The notes under the pieces: generated by a model | Database searches by the model: none | What the model saw: the letters and a program-made list of their open reading frames with translations, nothing else | What the model was told of the DNA's origin: nothing | Source of the DNA: Rhodospirillales bacterium | Lineage (GTDB): Bacteria; Pseudomonadota; Alphaproteobacteria; Dongiales; Dongiaceae | Assembly (NCBI GenBank): GCA_009885795.1 | Contig: VFKA01000063.1 | Span: 1-64,000 of the forward strand | DNA length: 64,000 nt | Direction: 5' to 3' | Made by a program: the position numbers and the translations under genes | Part shown: piece after piece, positions 44,622 through 52,912 of the stretch | How positions within the stretch are numbered: position 1 is the first letter of the stretch | How the letters are laid out: each line of letters opens with the position of its first letter

Positions 44622-45932
44622 ATGGCCCGAACCATCACCGCCTCGTCCAGCATCCTGGTGACGCGCGCCGCCGACTGGCTCATGGAGCAAGCGCTCAACG
44701 ACGCCGAGCTTGAGGTCACCGTACGCGGCGCTTGCGAGCGATTGCGGGCCGCCGGCATTCCGCTGGCGCGCGCGCAGTTCTCCTTCGCGGTGCTGCATCC
44801 GCTCTATGGCGCCGTCGGATTCACCTGGCGCAAGACCGAAGGGCTGAAGGTCGAGGGCTATCTGCACAACACGAACGACGTGGGATCGGATCGTTTCCGG
44901 CAGAGCCCGTACTACCATCTCGTGCACAATGGGCTGAGCCACCTGCGCCGCCGATTGGATACCGGCGACAAGGCGGAGTTCCCGATCTTCGAGGATCTGC
45001 GCAAGGAGGGTCTGACCGACTACCTCGCCTTCGTGAGCAGCTTCGCCGCCGGCCGCGCCCAGGGCATGCTGGGTTCGTGGGCGACGGATCAGGCCGGCGG
45101 CTTCGCCGAAGCGGAGATCGAGCATCTTCTCGACGTCCAGGGCGCGCTCGCCGTCGCCAGCAAGATGGCGATGCGCACCGGCCTCGCGAAGAGCGTGCTG
45201 ACGACCTATATCGGCGGCAAGGCCGGCGAGCGCGTCCTATCGGGCCAGATCAAGCGCGGCGACGGCGAAACCATCCGCGCCGCCATCGTCTGGGGCGATT
45301 TGCGCGGTTCGACGCAGATGGCCGAGACGCTGGGACGCCAAGCCTATATCGACAACCTCGACACGTTCTTCGACGCCACCGCCGGCGCGGTCGCCGACGC
45401 GGGCGGCGATATCTTGAGCTTCATCGGCGACGGCTTTCTCGCCATCTTCCCCTGCGGGAGAAATCACAAGGAATCGCAAGAAGCCTGCCGCCTGGCGCTG
45501 TCGGCCTCGCTCGAATCGGAGCGGCGGATGAGCGACGTCAACGGCGAACGCCGCCGCGGCGGCGATCCGGAGTTGGGCTATGGCGTCGGACTTCATATCG
45601 GCAACGTCATGTTCGGCAATGTCGGGCTCGCCGACCGGCTGTCCTTCTCGGTGTTCGGTTCGGCGGTGAATGAAGCGTCGCGGCTGGAGGCGCTGACCAA
45701 ATCCTACAAGACGCCGATCGTCGCCAGCGACGCCTTCAAGGATTATTGCGGCGGCGCCTGGGAACAGCTGGGCACAGAGCGCCTGCGCGGCGTGGCCAAG
45801 CCTGTCGCGATTTTTCGCCCGGCGCCGGGCGACGGCGCGTGGCGGCCGGCCGCCATCGCCAAGCGAAACGTCGCCCGCGGTCTCACCGATGCCGAGAACG
45901 TCGTCCTGCTGCACCGCGACCAGCCGGCTTAG
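44622..45932 (+). CDS. Class III adenylate/guanylate cyclase
   Basis: The 436-aa protein has a C-terminal class III cyclase domain (about residues 220-410). AAIVWGDLRGSTQMAE supplies the first metal Asp and LSFIGDGFLAIFPC the second; NVMFGNVGLADRLSFSVFGSAVNEASRLE and the substrate-side residues follow. The N-terminal ~200 residues contain no membrane segment and form a domain I do not recognise (FRQSPYYHLVHNGLSHLRRRL, ADLRKEGLTDYLAFV), which may sense a ligand; similar N-terminal regions occur in other rhizobial-type cyclases. It follows the MarR-like gene. Confidence 0.9.
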   Translation: MARTITASSSILVTRAADWLMEQALNDAELEVTVRGACERLRAAGIPLARAQFSFAVLHPLYGAVGFTWRKTEGLKVEGYLHNTNDVGSDRFRQSPYYHLVHNGLSHLRRRLDTGDKAEFPIFEDLRKEGLTDYLAFVSSFAAGRAQGMLGSWATDQAGGFAEAEIEHLLDVQGALAVASKMAMRTGLAKSVLTTYIGGKAGERVLSGQIKRGDGETIRAAIVWGDLRGSTQMAETLGRQAYIDNLDTFFDATAGAVADAGGDILSFIGDGFLAIFPCGRNHKESQEACRLALSASLESERRMSDVNGERRRGGDPELGYGVGLHIGNVMFGNVGLADRLSFSVFGSAVNEASRLEALTKSYKTPIVASDAFKDYCGGAWEQLGTERLRGVAKPVAIFRPAPGDGAWRPAAIAKRNVARGLTDAENVVLLHRDQPA

Positions 45933-45945
45933 TGTTCAAACAGTC

Positions 45946-46037
45946 TGTCATTCCGGCCCCGACTTTCGCCGGGGTAAACTCCAGCCGGACTCCATCGAGC
46001 CGCGTCCCGATGGGTCCCGGCGTTCGCCGGGACGACA
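45946..46037. repeat. Palindromic repeat, three-hairpin form
   Basis: This is nearly identical to 37559-37652 (CATTCCGG-CCCCG-CGGGGTAAACTCCAG-CCGGA and GGGTCCCGG/CCGGGAC hairpins). It lies between the cyclase gene and the convergent M55 peptidase gene. Confidence 0.85.
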
Positions 46038-46083
46038 AACCGGGGCAAGCCAGACCTGGGAATTATGTCAACCCAACCCCGCT

Positions 46084-46923
46084 CTACCCGTAGATCTTCT
46101 TCTGCCCGGCCTGGAGGCCCAGCATGAGTTCGGCGAAGATGAGCCCCATGGCCTCCGGCAGATTGCCGGTCGTGAACTCCGAGGTGCGCGAGTTCACCTT
46201 CTTGACGCCCGGAATGTAGGCGCAGGTCGAGGCGATCGTGGTCGTGTTCCACTCGATGCCGAAGCGGTACGGGCCCTTCATCTTGTAGGGTTTGCGCTTC
46301 TTGCCCTTGAGCGCGTGCCTGACGCCCTCGCGGATGCCCTTCTTCGTCACCTCGGGGTGCAGGCAGGTGGCGGTGAACATGTCGATGCCGTCCTTCACCG
46401 CATAGGTGGTGAGGTCGTTGCCGACGATTTTCTTGGCCTCGGCGCAGGCGGCCGTGTCGCCGGCGACGAAGACCACCGGAACGCCGAAATGGCCGGCCAT
46501 GAGCGCGTTCAGGCGCGCTTCCCCGATCGGTTCGTCGTTCAGCAGGACGTTGTGAATCTCCTTGCCGAGAAGTGTGTGGGCAAGGACGCCGCCTTCGGTG
46601 CCGGCGCAGGCGTGATAACCGATGAAGACGGCCGCGTCGTAGCTTTCGTCCAATCCCTGGACCATGCACATCGGTTTGTGAAAGCCCTTGATGAGCTTGG
46701 CGCGCGGGTCGAGCTGCTCCAGGAGGATATTGCGCATGACCCAGTGGGAATCGTTCACCAGGACTTCGGTGGCGCCGGCGTCGAAGGCGCCCAGGATCGC
46801 GGCGTTGGCGTCCTGGGTCATGAACACGCGCCCGCGCTGATAATCGGCGCCGTCGGTCAGCACGTCCTCGGGATCGGTGAGGCCGGTGATGCCTTCCATG
46901 TCGACGGAGATGAAGACTTTCAT
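46084..46923 (-). CDS. M55 family D-aminopeptidase (DppA-like)
   Basis: M55 peptidases are zinc enzymes that remove N-terminal D-residues from peptides. The 279-aa protein has the family start MKVFISVDMEGITGL with Asp8 and Glu10 of the metal site, VLVNDSHW with the next His, and IGYHACAGTEGGVLAHT with a further His. GDTAACAEAKKI and the C-terminal EAMGLIFAELML segment follow. The ATG at 46923 fits; 11 more codons are open upstream. It is divergent from the HIG1-like gene, with 70 bases between starts. In the cytosol it may recycle D-amino-acid peptides. Confidence 0.92.
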   Translation of the reverse strand: MKVFISVDMEGITGLTDPEDVLTDGADYQRGRVFMTQDANAAILGAFDAGATEVLVNDSHWVMRNILLEQLDPRAKLIKGFHKPMCMVQGLDESYDAAVFIGYHACAGTEGGVLAHTLLGKEIHNVLLNDEPIGEARLNALMAGHFGVPVVFVAGDTAACAEAKKIVGNDLTTYAVKDGIDMFTATCLHPEVTKKGIREGVRHALKGKKRKPYKMKGPYRFGIEWNTTTIASTCAYIPGVKKVNSRTSEFTTGNLPEAMGLIFAELMLGLQAGQKKIYG

Positions 46924-46993
46924 TGGCGTTTCCCCCTTATTGACTTTGAAATGCACCTTAATGCCGCCGGCCGGTTCGCGCTATAGTCATGCC

Positions 46994-47190
46994 ATGGATG
47001 GGGTATTTCTCGCGCTGCTGATCGCCGCCATGGTGGCGACGCTCGGGGTCTTGTTCGCGGGCCTCTTCGCCATGGCGCGGGCGGCGAGTTCAACCGGCGC
47101 CACGGCAACAAGATCATGCGCTGGCGCGTGGCGTTGCAGGCGGTGGCGATTCTTTTGTTTCTGCTGTTGGCGTTTTGGCTGAGCCGATAG
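46994..47190 (+). pseudogene. Frameshifted HIG1/twin-transmembrane protein gene
   Basis: The ATG at 46994 opens MDGVFLALLIAAMVATLGVL and FAGLFAMAR, the first membrane helix of the small HIG1/hypoxia-induced family. If one base is added at GCGCGGGCGGCG (about 47074-47085), the frame continues GGEFNRRHGNKIMRWRVALQ and AVAILLFLLLAFWLSR to TAG at 47188-47190, the conserved second half. From ATG to stop is 197 bases, one short of 66 codons. This gene usually precedes pduO in Alphaproteobacteria, as here. A sequencing or assembly error in a GC run is the alternative. Confidence 0.85.
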
Positions 47191-47198
47191 GAATTAGC

Positions 47199-47777
47199 AT
47201 GGTCCGACTGACGCGCATCTACACGAGAGGCGGCGACAAGGGCCTGACGTCGCTCGGCGACGGCCGGCGCGTGGCCAAGCACGACGCCCGCGTCGCCGCG
47301 ATGGGTTCGGTGGACGAAGCCAACGCCGCCATCGGCCTCGCGCGACTGCACGCCCAGGACCAAGCCCTGTCCGAGGCCGATGCGATGCTGGCGCGCATCC
47401 AGAACGATCTCTTCGATCTCGGCGCCGATCTCTGCCGGCCCCTGTCCCGCGCCAAGCAGAAGCACCCGGCCTTGCGCATGACGCAAGGCCAGGTCGAGCG
47501 CCTGGAGCGGGAGATCGATGCCATGAACGCGACGTTGAAGCCGCTCGATTCCTTCGTCCTGCCGGGCGGGCGGCCCGCTTCCGCCTATCTTCATCTCGCG
47601 CGAACGGTGGCGCGCCGGGCCGAACGCGACATGACGCTCCTTGCCAAGCGCGCCAAAGTGAACCCGGCGGCCATGCGTTACGCCAACCGCCTGTCCGACC
47701 ACCTGTTCGTGCTGGCGCGCTACCTCAATGACCGGGGCGCCGCCGATGTGCTATGGGTGCCTGGCGCCAACCGCTGA
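47199..47777 (+). CDS. pduO: PduO-type cob(I)alamin adenosyltransferase
   Basis: The enzyme adenosylates cob(I)alamin with ATP to give coenzyme B12. The 192-aa protein has the PduO signature TRIYTRGGDKGLTSLGDGRRVAKHDARVAAMGSVDEANAAIG, the LQNDLF-type helix (RIQNDLFDLGADL) and late NRLSDHLFVLARYLNDRG. The ATG at 47199 is taken, 8 bases after the HIG1-type stop. It precedes etfB and hbd, whose metabolism may need B12-dependent enzymes elsewhere. Confidence 0.96.
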   Translation: MVRLTRIYTRGGDKGLTSLGDGRRVAKHDARVAAMGSVDEANAAIGLARLHAQDQALSEADAMLARIQNDLFDLGADLCRPLSRAKQKHPALRMTQGQVERLEREIDAMNATLKPLDSFVLPGGRPASAYLHLARTVARRAERDMTLLAKRAKVNPAAMRYANRLSDHLFVLARYLNDRGAADVLWVPGANR

Positions 47778-47802
47778 GCGGGATTCGGGGTCAACCACGG
47801 CG

Positions 47803-47831
47803 TTGACAGAGCCAGGTCGGGCCAATATCTT
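47803..47831 (+). promoter_or_regulatory. Sigma-70 promoter for etfB
   Basis: TTGACA (47803-47808), a 17-base spacer and TATCTT (47826-47831) form a near-consensus promoter 115 bases before the etfB ATG at 47946. The gap 47778-47945 holds nothing else. Confidence 0.7.
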
Positions 47832-47945
47832 GGCGCGGCGCAACATGAGGGGAAGCCTTATTCTACCGAGACTCTCGGCGGCTGTTATTGCAACTGCGAA
47901 GGGCCATCCGCTCGGGCGGTCCTCGTCATCCACTAGGATAGAGCG

Positions 47946-48695
47946 ATGAAAGTGCTGGTCGCGGTGAAGCGCGTCATCGACGCCAACGTCAAGGTCCGGG
48001 TGAAGCCGGACGGCACCGGCGTCGAGACGGCGAACGTCAAGATGGCCATGAATCCCTTCTGCGAGATCGCGGTGGAAGAGGCTATCCGCCTCAAGGAGGC
48101 GGGCAAGGCGACCGAGATCGTGGCGGTCTCCTGCGGGCCGGCGCAGGCGCAGGAGACGATCCGCACCGCGCTCGCCATGGGCGCCGACCGCGGCATCCAC
48201 GTGCAGACCGACGTCGAGCTACAGCCGCTGGCGGTGGCCAAGTTGCTGAAGGCCGTCGTCGCCAAGGAAAACCCGCAACTCGTCATCCTCGGCAAGCAGG
48301 CGATCGACGACGATTGCAGCCAGACCGGGCAGATGCTGGCCGGGCTGCTCGACTGGCCGCAGGCGACGTTCGCCTCCAAGATCGTGGCCCAGGACGGCAA
48401 GCTCGAAGTGACGCGCGAGGTCGATAGCGGCCTCGAAACCGTGCGCGTCAACCTGCCGGCCATCGTCACCACCGACCTCAGGCTGAACGAGCCGCGTTAC
48501 GCCTCGCTGCCGAACATCATGAAGGCGAAGAAGAAGCCGATCGAACCGTTGACGCCAGAGGCACTCGGCGTCGACGTGGCGCCGCGCCTCAAGACCCTCA
48601 AAGTGATCGAGCCGCAAAAGCGCAAGTCCGGCGTCAAGGTGAAGAGCGTGGCCGAGCTTGTCGACAAGTTGCGCAATGAAGCGAAGGTGATCTGA
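47946..48695 (+). CDS. etfB: Electron transfer flavoprotein beta subunit
   Basis: ETF takes electrons from acyl-CoA dehydrogenases and passes them to ETF:ubiquinone oxidoreductase. The 249-aa beta subunit begins [23 protein letters not shown] and includes [38 protein letters not shown] and [30 protein letters not shown], the AMP-binding region. The stop TGA overlaps the etfA start. It pairs with the acyl-CoA dehydrogenase at 26771-28555. Confidence 0.97.
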   Translation: MKVLVAVKRVIDANVKVRVKPDGTGVETANVKMAMNPFCEIAVEEAIRLKEAGKATEIVAVSCGPAQAQETIRTALAMGADRGIHVQTDVELQPLAVAKLLKAVVAKENPQLVILGKQAIDDDCSQTGQMLAGLLDWPQATFASKIVAQDGKLEVTREVDSGLETVRVNLPAIVTTDLRLNEPRYASLPNIMKAKKKPIEPLTPEALGVDVAPRLKTLKVIEPQKRKSGVKVKSVAELVDKLRNEAKVI

Positions 48696-49636
48696 TGGCG
48701 ATTCTGGTCCTCGCCGAACACGACAACGCGACCCTGAAACCCGCGACCTTGAATGCCGTCGGCGCCGCGGCGAAGATCGGCGGCGACGTGCATGTCCTGG
48801 TCGCGGGAAAAGCTTGCGGCCCGGCGGCGGCAAGTGCCGCCAAGATCGCCGGTGTCGCCAAGGTGCTGGTCGCCGATGACGGCGCTTACGAGCACGCGCT
48901 GGCCGAGAACCTGGCGGCGCTTCTGGTCAGGCTGGCGCCGGGCTATAGCCATCTTCTTGCCGCCGTCACCAGCGTCGGCAAGGGCGTGATGCCGCGCGTG
49001 GCGGCGTTGCTCGACGTGGCTCAAATCTCCGACATCAGCGCGGTCGAATCCGCCGATACCTTCGTGCGGCCGATCTATGCCGGCAACGCGCTCGCCACCG
49101 TGCAGTCGAGCGACAAGATCAAGGTCGTCACCGTGCGCGCCACCGCCTTCGAGCCGCCGGCCGGCGAGGGCAACGCGGCCATCGAGCCGATCGCCGGCGC
49201 CGGCGATACCGGACATAGCGTCTTTCTCGGCCAGGCGTTGAGCCGCACCGAGCGGCCCGAGCTCGCGTCCGCCCGCGTCGTCGTCTCCGGCGGGCGCGGC
49301 ATGCAAAGCGGTGAGAATTTCCCGATGCTGGAGAAGATCGCCGACAAGCTCGGCGGCGCCGTGGGCGCCAGCCGCGCCGCCGTCGATGCCGGCTTCGTGC
49401 CGAACGAGTACCAGGTCGGCCAGACCGGCAAGATCGTGGCGCCCGATCTTTATCTCGCCGTCGGCATTTCCGGCGCCATCCAGCATCTGGCCGGCATGAA
49501 GGACAGCAAGGTCATCGTCGCCATCAACAAGGACGAGGAAGCGCCGATCTTCCAGGTGGCGGATTACGGCCTCGTCGCCGATCTCTTCCAGGCGGTGCCG
49601 GAGCTCGACGCCGAGCTCGCGAAACTCAAGGCTTGA
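48695..49636 (+). CDS. etfA: Electron transfer flavoprotein alpha subunit
   Basis: The alpha subunit binds FAD. The 313-aa protein starts [22 protein letters not shown] and has the conserved FAD-binding C-terminal region: [83 protein letters not shown], with VVSGGRG and GQTGK as its key turns. TGATG overlap with etfB suggests translational coupling. hbd follows after 27 bases. Confidence 0.97.
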   Translation: MAILVLAEHDNATLKPATLNAVGAAAKIGGDVHVLVAGKACGPAAASAAKIAGVAKVLVADDGAYEHALAENLAALLVRLAPGYSHLLAAVTSVGKGVMPRVAALLDVAQISDISAVESADTFVRPIYAGNALATVQSSDKIKVVTVRATAFEPPAGEGNAAIEPIAGAGDTGHSVFLGQALSRTERPELASARVVVSGGRGMQSGENFPMLEKIADKLGGAVGASRAAVDAGFVPNEYQVGQTGKIVAPDLYLAVGISGAIQHLAGMKDSKVIVAINKDEEAPIFQVADYGLVADLFQAVPELDAELAKLKA

Positions 49637-49663
49637 GACTCGAATGCGAGGGACCAGCGCGTC

Positions 49664-50536
49664 ATGATCAAGACCATCGGCGTCATCGGCGCGGGCCAGA
49701 TGGGCAGCGGCATCGCCCATGTGTGCGCGCTCAAGGGCTATGCGGTGCGCCTCGTCGATGTCGACGCCGGAGCGCTCGAAAAAGCTCTCAAGACCATCGA
49801 TCGTAACATAGGCCGTCAGGTGAAGCGCAGCGTCGTCGCCGATGCCGACCGCGCCGCGGCCTTGAAGCGCATCGCCACATCGACCGAATTGAAATCGCTC
49901 GCCGATTGCGACCTCGTGATCGAGGCCGCGACCGAGAACGAGGAGGTGAAGAAGCAGATCCTGCGCCAGCTCTGCCCGGTTCTCGGCAAGGACGCGCTCA
50001 TCGCGACCAACACCTCGTCCATCTCCATCACCAGGCTCGCCGCCGCCACCGACAGGCCGCCGAAGTTCATGGGCATGCATTTCATGAACCCGGTGCCGTT
50101 GATGGAGCTGGTGGAGTTGATCCGCGGGCTCGCCACCGACGACGCCACCTACACCGCCATCAAGGATCTGGCGGTCAAGCTCGGCAAGAAGCCTGCCTCG
50201 GCCGAGGATTTCCCGGCCTTCATCGTGAACCGCATCCTGCTGCCGATGATCAACGAGGCGGTCTATACGCTCTATGAGGGTGTCGGATCGGTCGAGGCGA
50301 TCGACACGGCGATGCGGCTCGGCGCCCACCATCCGATGGGGCCGCTCGAACTCGCCGATTTCATCGGCCTCGACGTCTGCCTCGCGGTGATGCAGGTACT
50401 CTACGAGGGCCTGGCCGACAGCAAGTACCGCCCCTGCCCGCTCCTCGTGAAATACGTGGAGGCCGGCTGGATCGGACGCAAGGCCGGACGCGGGTTCTAC
50501 GACTACAGCGGCGACAAGCCGGTGCCGACGAGGTAG
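49664..50536 (+). CDS. hbd: 3-hydroxybutyryl-CoA dehydrogenase
   Basis: The 290-aa NAD enzyme oxidises 3-hydroxybutyryl-CoA or reduces acetoacetyl-CoA. It has the Rossmann motif IGVIGAGQMGSGIAHVCALKG, TNTSSISI with the Ser, the catalytic His in MGMHFMNPVPLMELVE, and the C-terminal HHPMGPLELADFIGLDVCL. The E. coli PaaH/Clostridium Hbd families are the closest types. Following etfBA directly is a common alphaproteobacterial order, and a role in beta-oxidation or polyhydroxybutyrate turnover is inferred. Confidence 0.95.
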   Translation: MIKTIGVIGAGQMGSGIAHVCALKGYAVRLVDVDAGALEKALKTIDRNIGRQVKRSVVADADRAAALKRIATSTELKSLADCDLVIEAATENEEVKKQILRQLCPVLGKDALIATNTSSISITRLAAATDRPPKFMGMHFMNPVPLMELVELIRGLATDDATYTAIKDLAVKLGKKPASAEDFPAFIVNRILLPMINEAVYTLYEGVGSVEAIDTAMRLGAHHPMGPLELADFIGLDVCLAVMQVLYEGLADSKYRPCPLLVKYVEAGWIGRKAGRGFYDYSGDKPVPTR

Positions 50537-50559
50537 CGAATGTTGGAGTCGGAGTCGAA

Positions 50560-50754
50560 CTACTCCGCTTCGACTTCCCGAACATCCTCGCCGACAAGAG
50601 TCGCGGCAACGGCGGCCTGATATTCCGCGATGGCATCGCGGATGTTGCCGATGGCCTCGTTTTCGCTCCGCCCCTGGGACCAGCATCCGGGCAACCCCGG
50701 ACAGCTGACGCTAAAACCCTCATCGGTTTGTCTGACCACGACCTTGTATTTCAT
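50560..50754 (-). CDS. HicB-like antitoxin (solo)
   Basis: The 64-aa protein is the HicB N-terminal fold alone: MKYKVVVRQTDEGFSVSCPGLPGCWSQG, then an AIGNIRDAIAEYQAAV helix and a short acidic tail. No hicA is adjacent, so it is a solo or remnant. It lies downstream of a FitAB-type pair on the same strand, about 150 bases away. The ATG at 50754 matches the family start. Longer frames upstream to 50898 are not family sequence. Confidence 0.85.
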   Translation of the reverse strand: MKYKVVVRQTDEGFSVSCPGLPGCWSQGRSENEAIGNIRDAIAEYQAAVAATLVGEDVREVEAE

Positions 50755-50904
50755 GCCGATTGAACCCTTGGCTGTCCGGTACGGAATCGAACCCAGTCCA
50801 CAATACACGTCCAGCCCGGGTATTCCCCGGGGTTGGCGCCGACGGGGATGGCCTTTGGAAAAGGGGAAAAGAGGACGCTTCCCTTTTCCGGACGACATGC
50901 CGCG

Positions 50905-51324
50905 CTATCCCTCCCACGGGTCGATGACCGGAACTTGGCAATCGATGAAGTCGGCAACGTTGCGCGTGGCGATCGAAGCGTCCCTGGAGCGCGCGATCGC
51001 CGCGATCTGTGCATCGAATTGCGCGATGGGGCGGCCGGCCTTGCGGCGCTCCACGGCGATCGCGGCATAGGCGTGAGCCGCCGCGCCGTCGAACGGCAAT
51101 ATGCGGCCGGCGAAGTCCTCCTCGAACATCCCCTCGACCGCCAGCTCGAGGGCGGCGCGCCGCCTGCCCTCGGACAAGAGGCCGATGCCAAAGAGTATTT
51201 CGGCTTGGGTGACCGCCGTGGTGAACAAGCCGCCGATCGGCTGTCCGGCGAACCATCGCACCACGGGCTTGCCGGGCTCGGGGCGCATGAGTTCCGCCAA
51301 CACGTTGGTGTCAATCACGATCAT
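50905..51324 (-). CDS. fitB: PIN-domain toxin (VapC/FitB type)
   Basis: The 139-aa ribonuclease-type toxin has the PIN start MIVIDTNVLAELMRPEPG with Asp5, an acidic residue in TTAVTQAEILFGIGLL, FDAQIAAIARSRDASIATRNVADFIDC with the later Asp residues, and a C-terminal VIDPWEG. These acids bind Mg2+ for RNA cleavage. It overlaps the upstream antitoxin gene by 4 bases (ATGA), the usual antitoxin-toxin order. Confidence 0.94.
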   Translation of the reverse strand: MIVIDTNVLAELMRPEPGKPVVRWFAGQPIGGLFTTAVTQAEILFGIGLLSEGRRRAALELAVEGMFEEDFAGRILPFDGAAAHAYAAIAVERRKAGRPIAQFDAQIAAIARSRDASIATRNVADFIDCQVPVIDPWEG

Positions 51325-51569
51325 CGCTTGAAATCGGGCGGCTCGCGCATGGCGGCGCGCGGCGTTGCCGGCAAGTCGATTCCGCCGAGAGGCGAAAACC
51401 GTCGCCGGATGGCCGAGGCAAGATTGCGCGGCGGCTGCCGCTCGGTCGCCAACGCCGTCCGCAACATGTCGCGCGCCTCGTCTTCCATGGATCGCCCATG
51501 CTTCGCGGCGCGGACGCGCAGGCGCGCCTTGAGGCCGTCATCCAGATTGCGGATCGTGATGCTGGCCAC
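51321..51569 (-). CDS. fitA: FitA-type ribbon-helix-helix antitoxin
   Basis: The 82-aa antitoxin begins at a GTG (51569) with AGGAG 7 bases upstream: SITIRNLDDGLKARLRVRAAKHGRSMEDEARDML is a FitA/StbC ribbon-helix-helix for DNA binding, and the C-terminal tail (PRNLASAIRRRFSPLGGIDLPATPR) would wrap the toxin. A longer ATG start at 51608 would lie upstream of the ribosome binding site and inside the operator. Its promoter and operator lie at 51583-51615. The pair is probably self-regulated. Confidence 0.92.
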   Translation of the reverse strand: MASITIRNLDDGLKARLRVRAAKHGRSMEDEARDMLRTALATERQPPRNLASAIRRRFSPLGGIDLPATPRAAMREPPDFKR

Positions 51570-51582
51570 GTTTTTCTCCTGT

Positions 51583-51615
51583 GCAATCAATGATTGATAA
51601 TACATCAATGATTGC
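51583..51615 (-). promoter_or_regulatory. fitAB promoter/operator
   Basis: Two palindromic boxes, CAATGATTG at 51588-51596 and 51606-51614, lie 18 bases apart, centre to centre, on either side of TATTAT (minus strand, 51602-51597), a good -10 box with TGTATTAT context. GCAATCA...TGATTGC also forms an outer inverted repeat. This is the expected layout for a ribbon-helix-helix operator that blocks its own promoter. Confidence 0.7.
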
Positions 51616-51749
51616 AGACCGTCAAATCCCCCGGCAGGCGAGATGGGGGTGAGACGCTGGCGCCGGCCCGGCGAACCTCCTCGTGCCTAGAACCTGTCGA
51701 GAATATTGGGGTCAAAGTTGAATTGCCGAGAGTCGAACTACCCCCCGAA

Positions 51750-52355
51750 TCAAATCCCCGCGTTCTTGACGTCCGCCGCCAGTTCGCGCGCCGCCGCCGC
51801 GAGCGCAAGCGACAACGACTCGGCGAATCCCGCGCCGCTGGCGAGCAAGTTCGTGCCGGCGTTTTTCTGCGCGTCATAATTCTTGTTGAAGATTTCGTTG
51901 CCATCCTTCTTGATGACGGCGAGGAACGCGACGCGTCCGCGATAGGAACCTTTGGCTGTCGCTCGCACCAGGACGATACGGCATTCGAGTACCGGCGCGT
52001 TGCTTGCCTGTCCCCCCGCCGGCTCGGCCACGGCATAACCCGCCGCCTCGATCTCCATGCGAAGCGCCGTGGCGATCCATGCCGCCACGTCATTGTCGGC
52101 GATGACATCGGCCGTATGCCTGCCGTGGCCGTTTCTGATTATGCCGACAACCTGCTTCAACGTGCGAGTTTCGACCGGTGGCTGTAGAACGATGGTTCGA
52201 CCGTTTTTCGGGACCGCGGCCGGCGCTTCGGCCGCGGCGGCGGTGGCGGTCGATACTTCCACATTGGGAGCGGGTGGGTAGGCGAGCGTCACATGCCGGT
52301 CTCCGAACGCGCACCCGCCCAGCCAAAGCAAGAACAGAACGGCGGCGCCACGCAT
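51750..52355 (-). CDS. Lipoprotein of unknown function
   Basis: The mature part of this protein follows a lipoprotein signal, MRGAAVLFLLWLGGC, with the lipobox LGGC, so it is anchored to a membrane by a lipidated Cys. The remainder has VVPKNGRTIVLQPPVETRTLKQVVGIIRNGHG, an AAGYAVAEPAGG stretch and a C-terminal helix (FAESLSLALAAAARELA), which resembles small proteins of the YajG-like or GlnH-accessory type, though I cannot assign one. The ATG at 52355 gives the signal; upstream ATGs (52376, 52412) are possible. The gap from 51616 to 51749 holds no gene. Confidence 0.85.
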   Translation of the reverse strand: MRGAAVLFLLWLGGCAFGDRHVTLAYPPAPNVEVSTATAAAAEAPAAVPKNGRTIVLQPPVETRTLKQVVGIIRNGHGRHTADVIADNDVAAWIATALRMEIEAAGYAVAEPAGGQASNAPVLECRIVLVRATAKGSYRGRVAFLAVIKKDGNEIFNKNYDAQKNAGTNLLASGAGFAESLSLALAAAARELAADVKNAGI

Positions 52356-52392
52356 GACGGCGCCCGCCCCGATCATTGCGTCGGCACGGACT

Positions 52393-52794
52393 CTAAGAGC
52401 TTGGCTCGGCAACCACTGGTTGGAGCTTGACCGTGATGGCCTCGGGGTACTTGTTCAAAGCGCCCGTGGAATAATCGGTGATGCATAGATCGATAAGGAA
52501 ACACCCCACGACACCCCATCCAGATGCCGAGGATTCGATGTTTAGCGCCTGTCTTTCGTAACCTTCAGCCGTACATTCTAGGGCGAGGGCATCCTTGCTT
52601 TTCGGCACTAGAATTTGACCACCGCCGTCGTCGATTGTGGCGATTACCAAAGTTTTTTGAGATACCTTGCAAACGGCGGACTTGGGCTCGACCTGTACGT
52701 TTATTGTCTGGTCTGTTCCTTCGACTATTGTGGCGCACCCGGCGAGCGCGGCCAACGCCAGCACCGCCAGGCATAAGCGAGCAATTGTTCTCAT
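52393..52794 (-). CDS. Lipoprotein of unknown function
   Basis: The 133-aa protein starts with a type II signal, MRTIARLCLAVLALAALAGC, and the mature Cys in LAGC. The remainder is beta-rich: ATIVEGTDQTINVQVEPKSAVCKVSQ, LECTAEGYERQALNIES and GVVGCFLIDLCITDYSTGALNKYPEAITVKL, with further Cys that could pair. I do not recognise the family with certainty; the GTDQ and YPE/L patterns resemble a PEGA-like lipoprotein. G+C is lower than in neighbouring genes. The next lipoprotein gene begins 38 bases downstream and may be in the same transcript. Confidence 0.85.
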   Translation of the reverse strand: MRTIARLCLAVLALAALAGCATIVEGTDQTINVQVEPKSAVCKVSQKTLVIATIDDGGGQILVPKSKDALALECTAEGYERQALNIESSASGWGVVGCFLIDLCITDYSTGALNKYPEAITVKLQPVVAEPSS

Positions 52795-52912
52795 TGGTCC
52801 TCCCAAATCGCGGTTTGGCGCGGCGTCTCGACGAAGGTCTAGCGCACGCCTATTGTTATGGTCAGGAAACCATACGCCGCCGCCGGAAAAAAGTCCAACC
52901 GCGAACGCCGGC

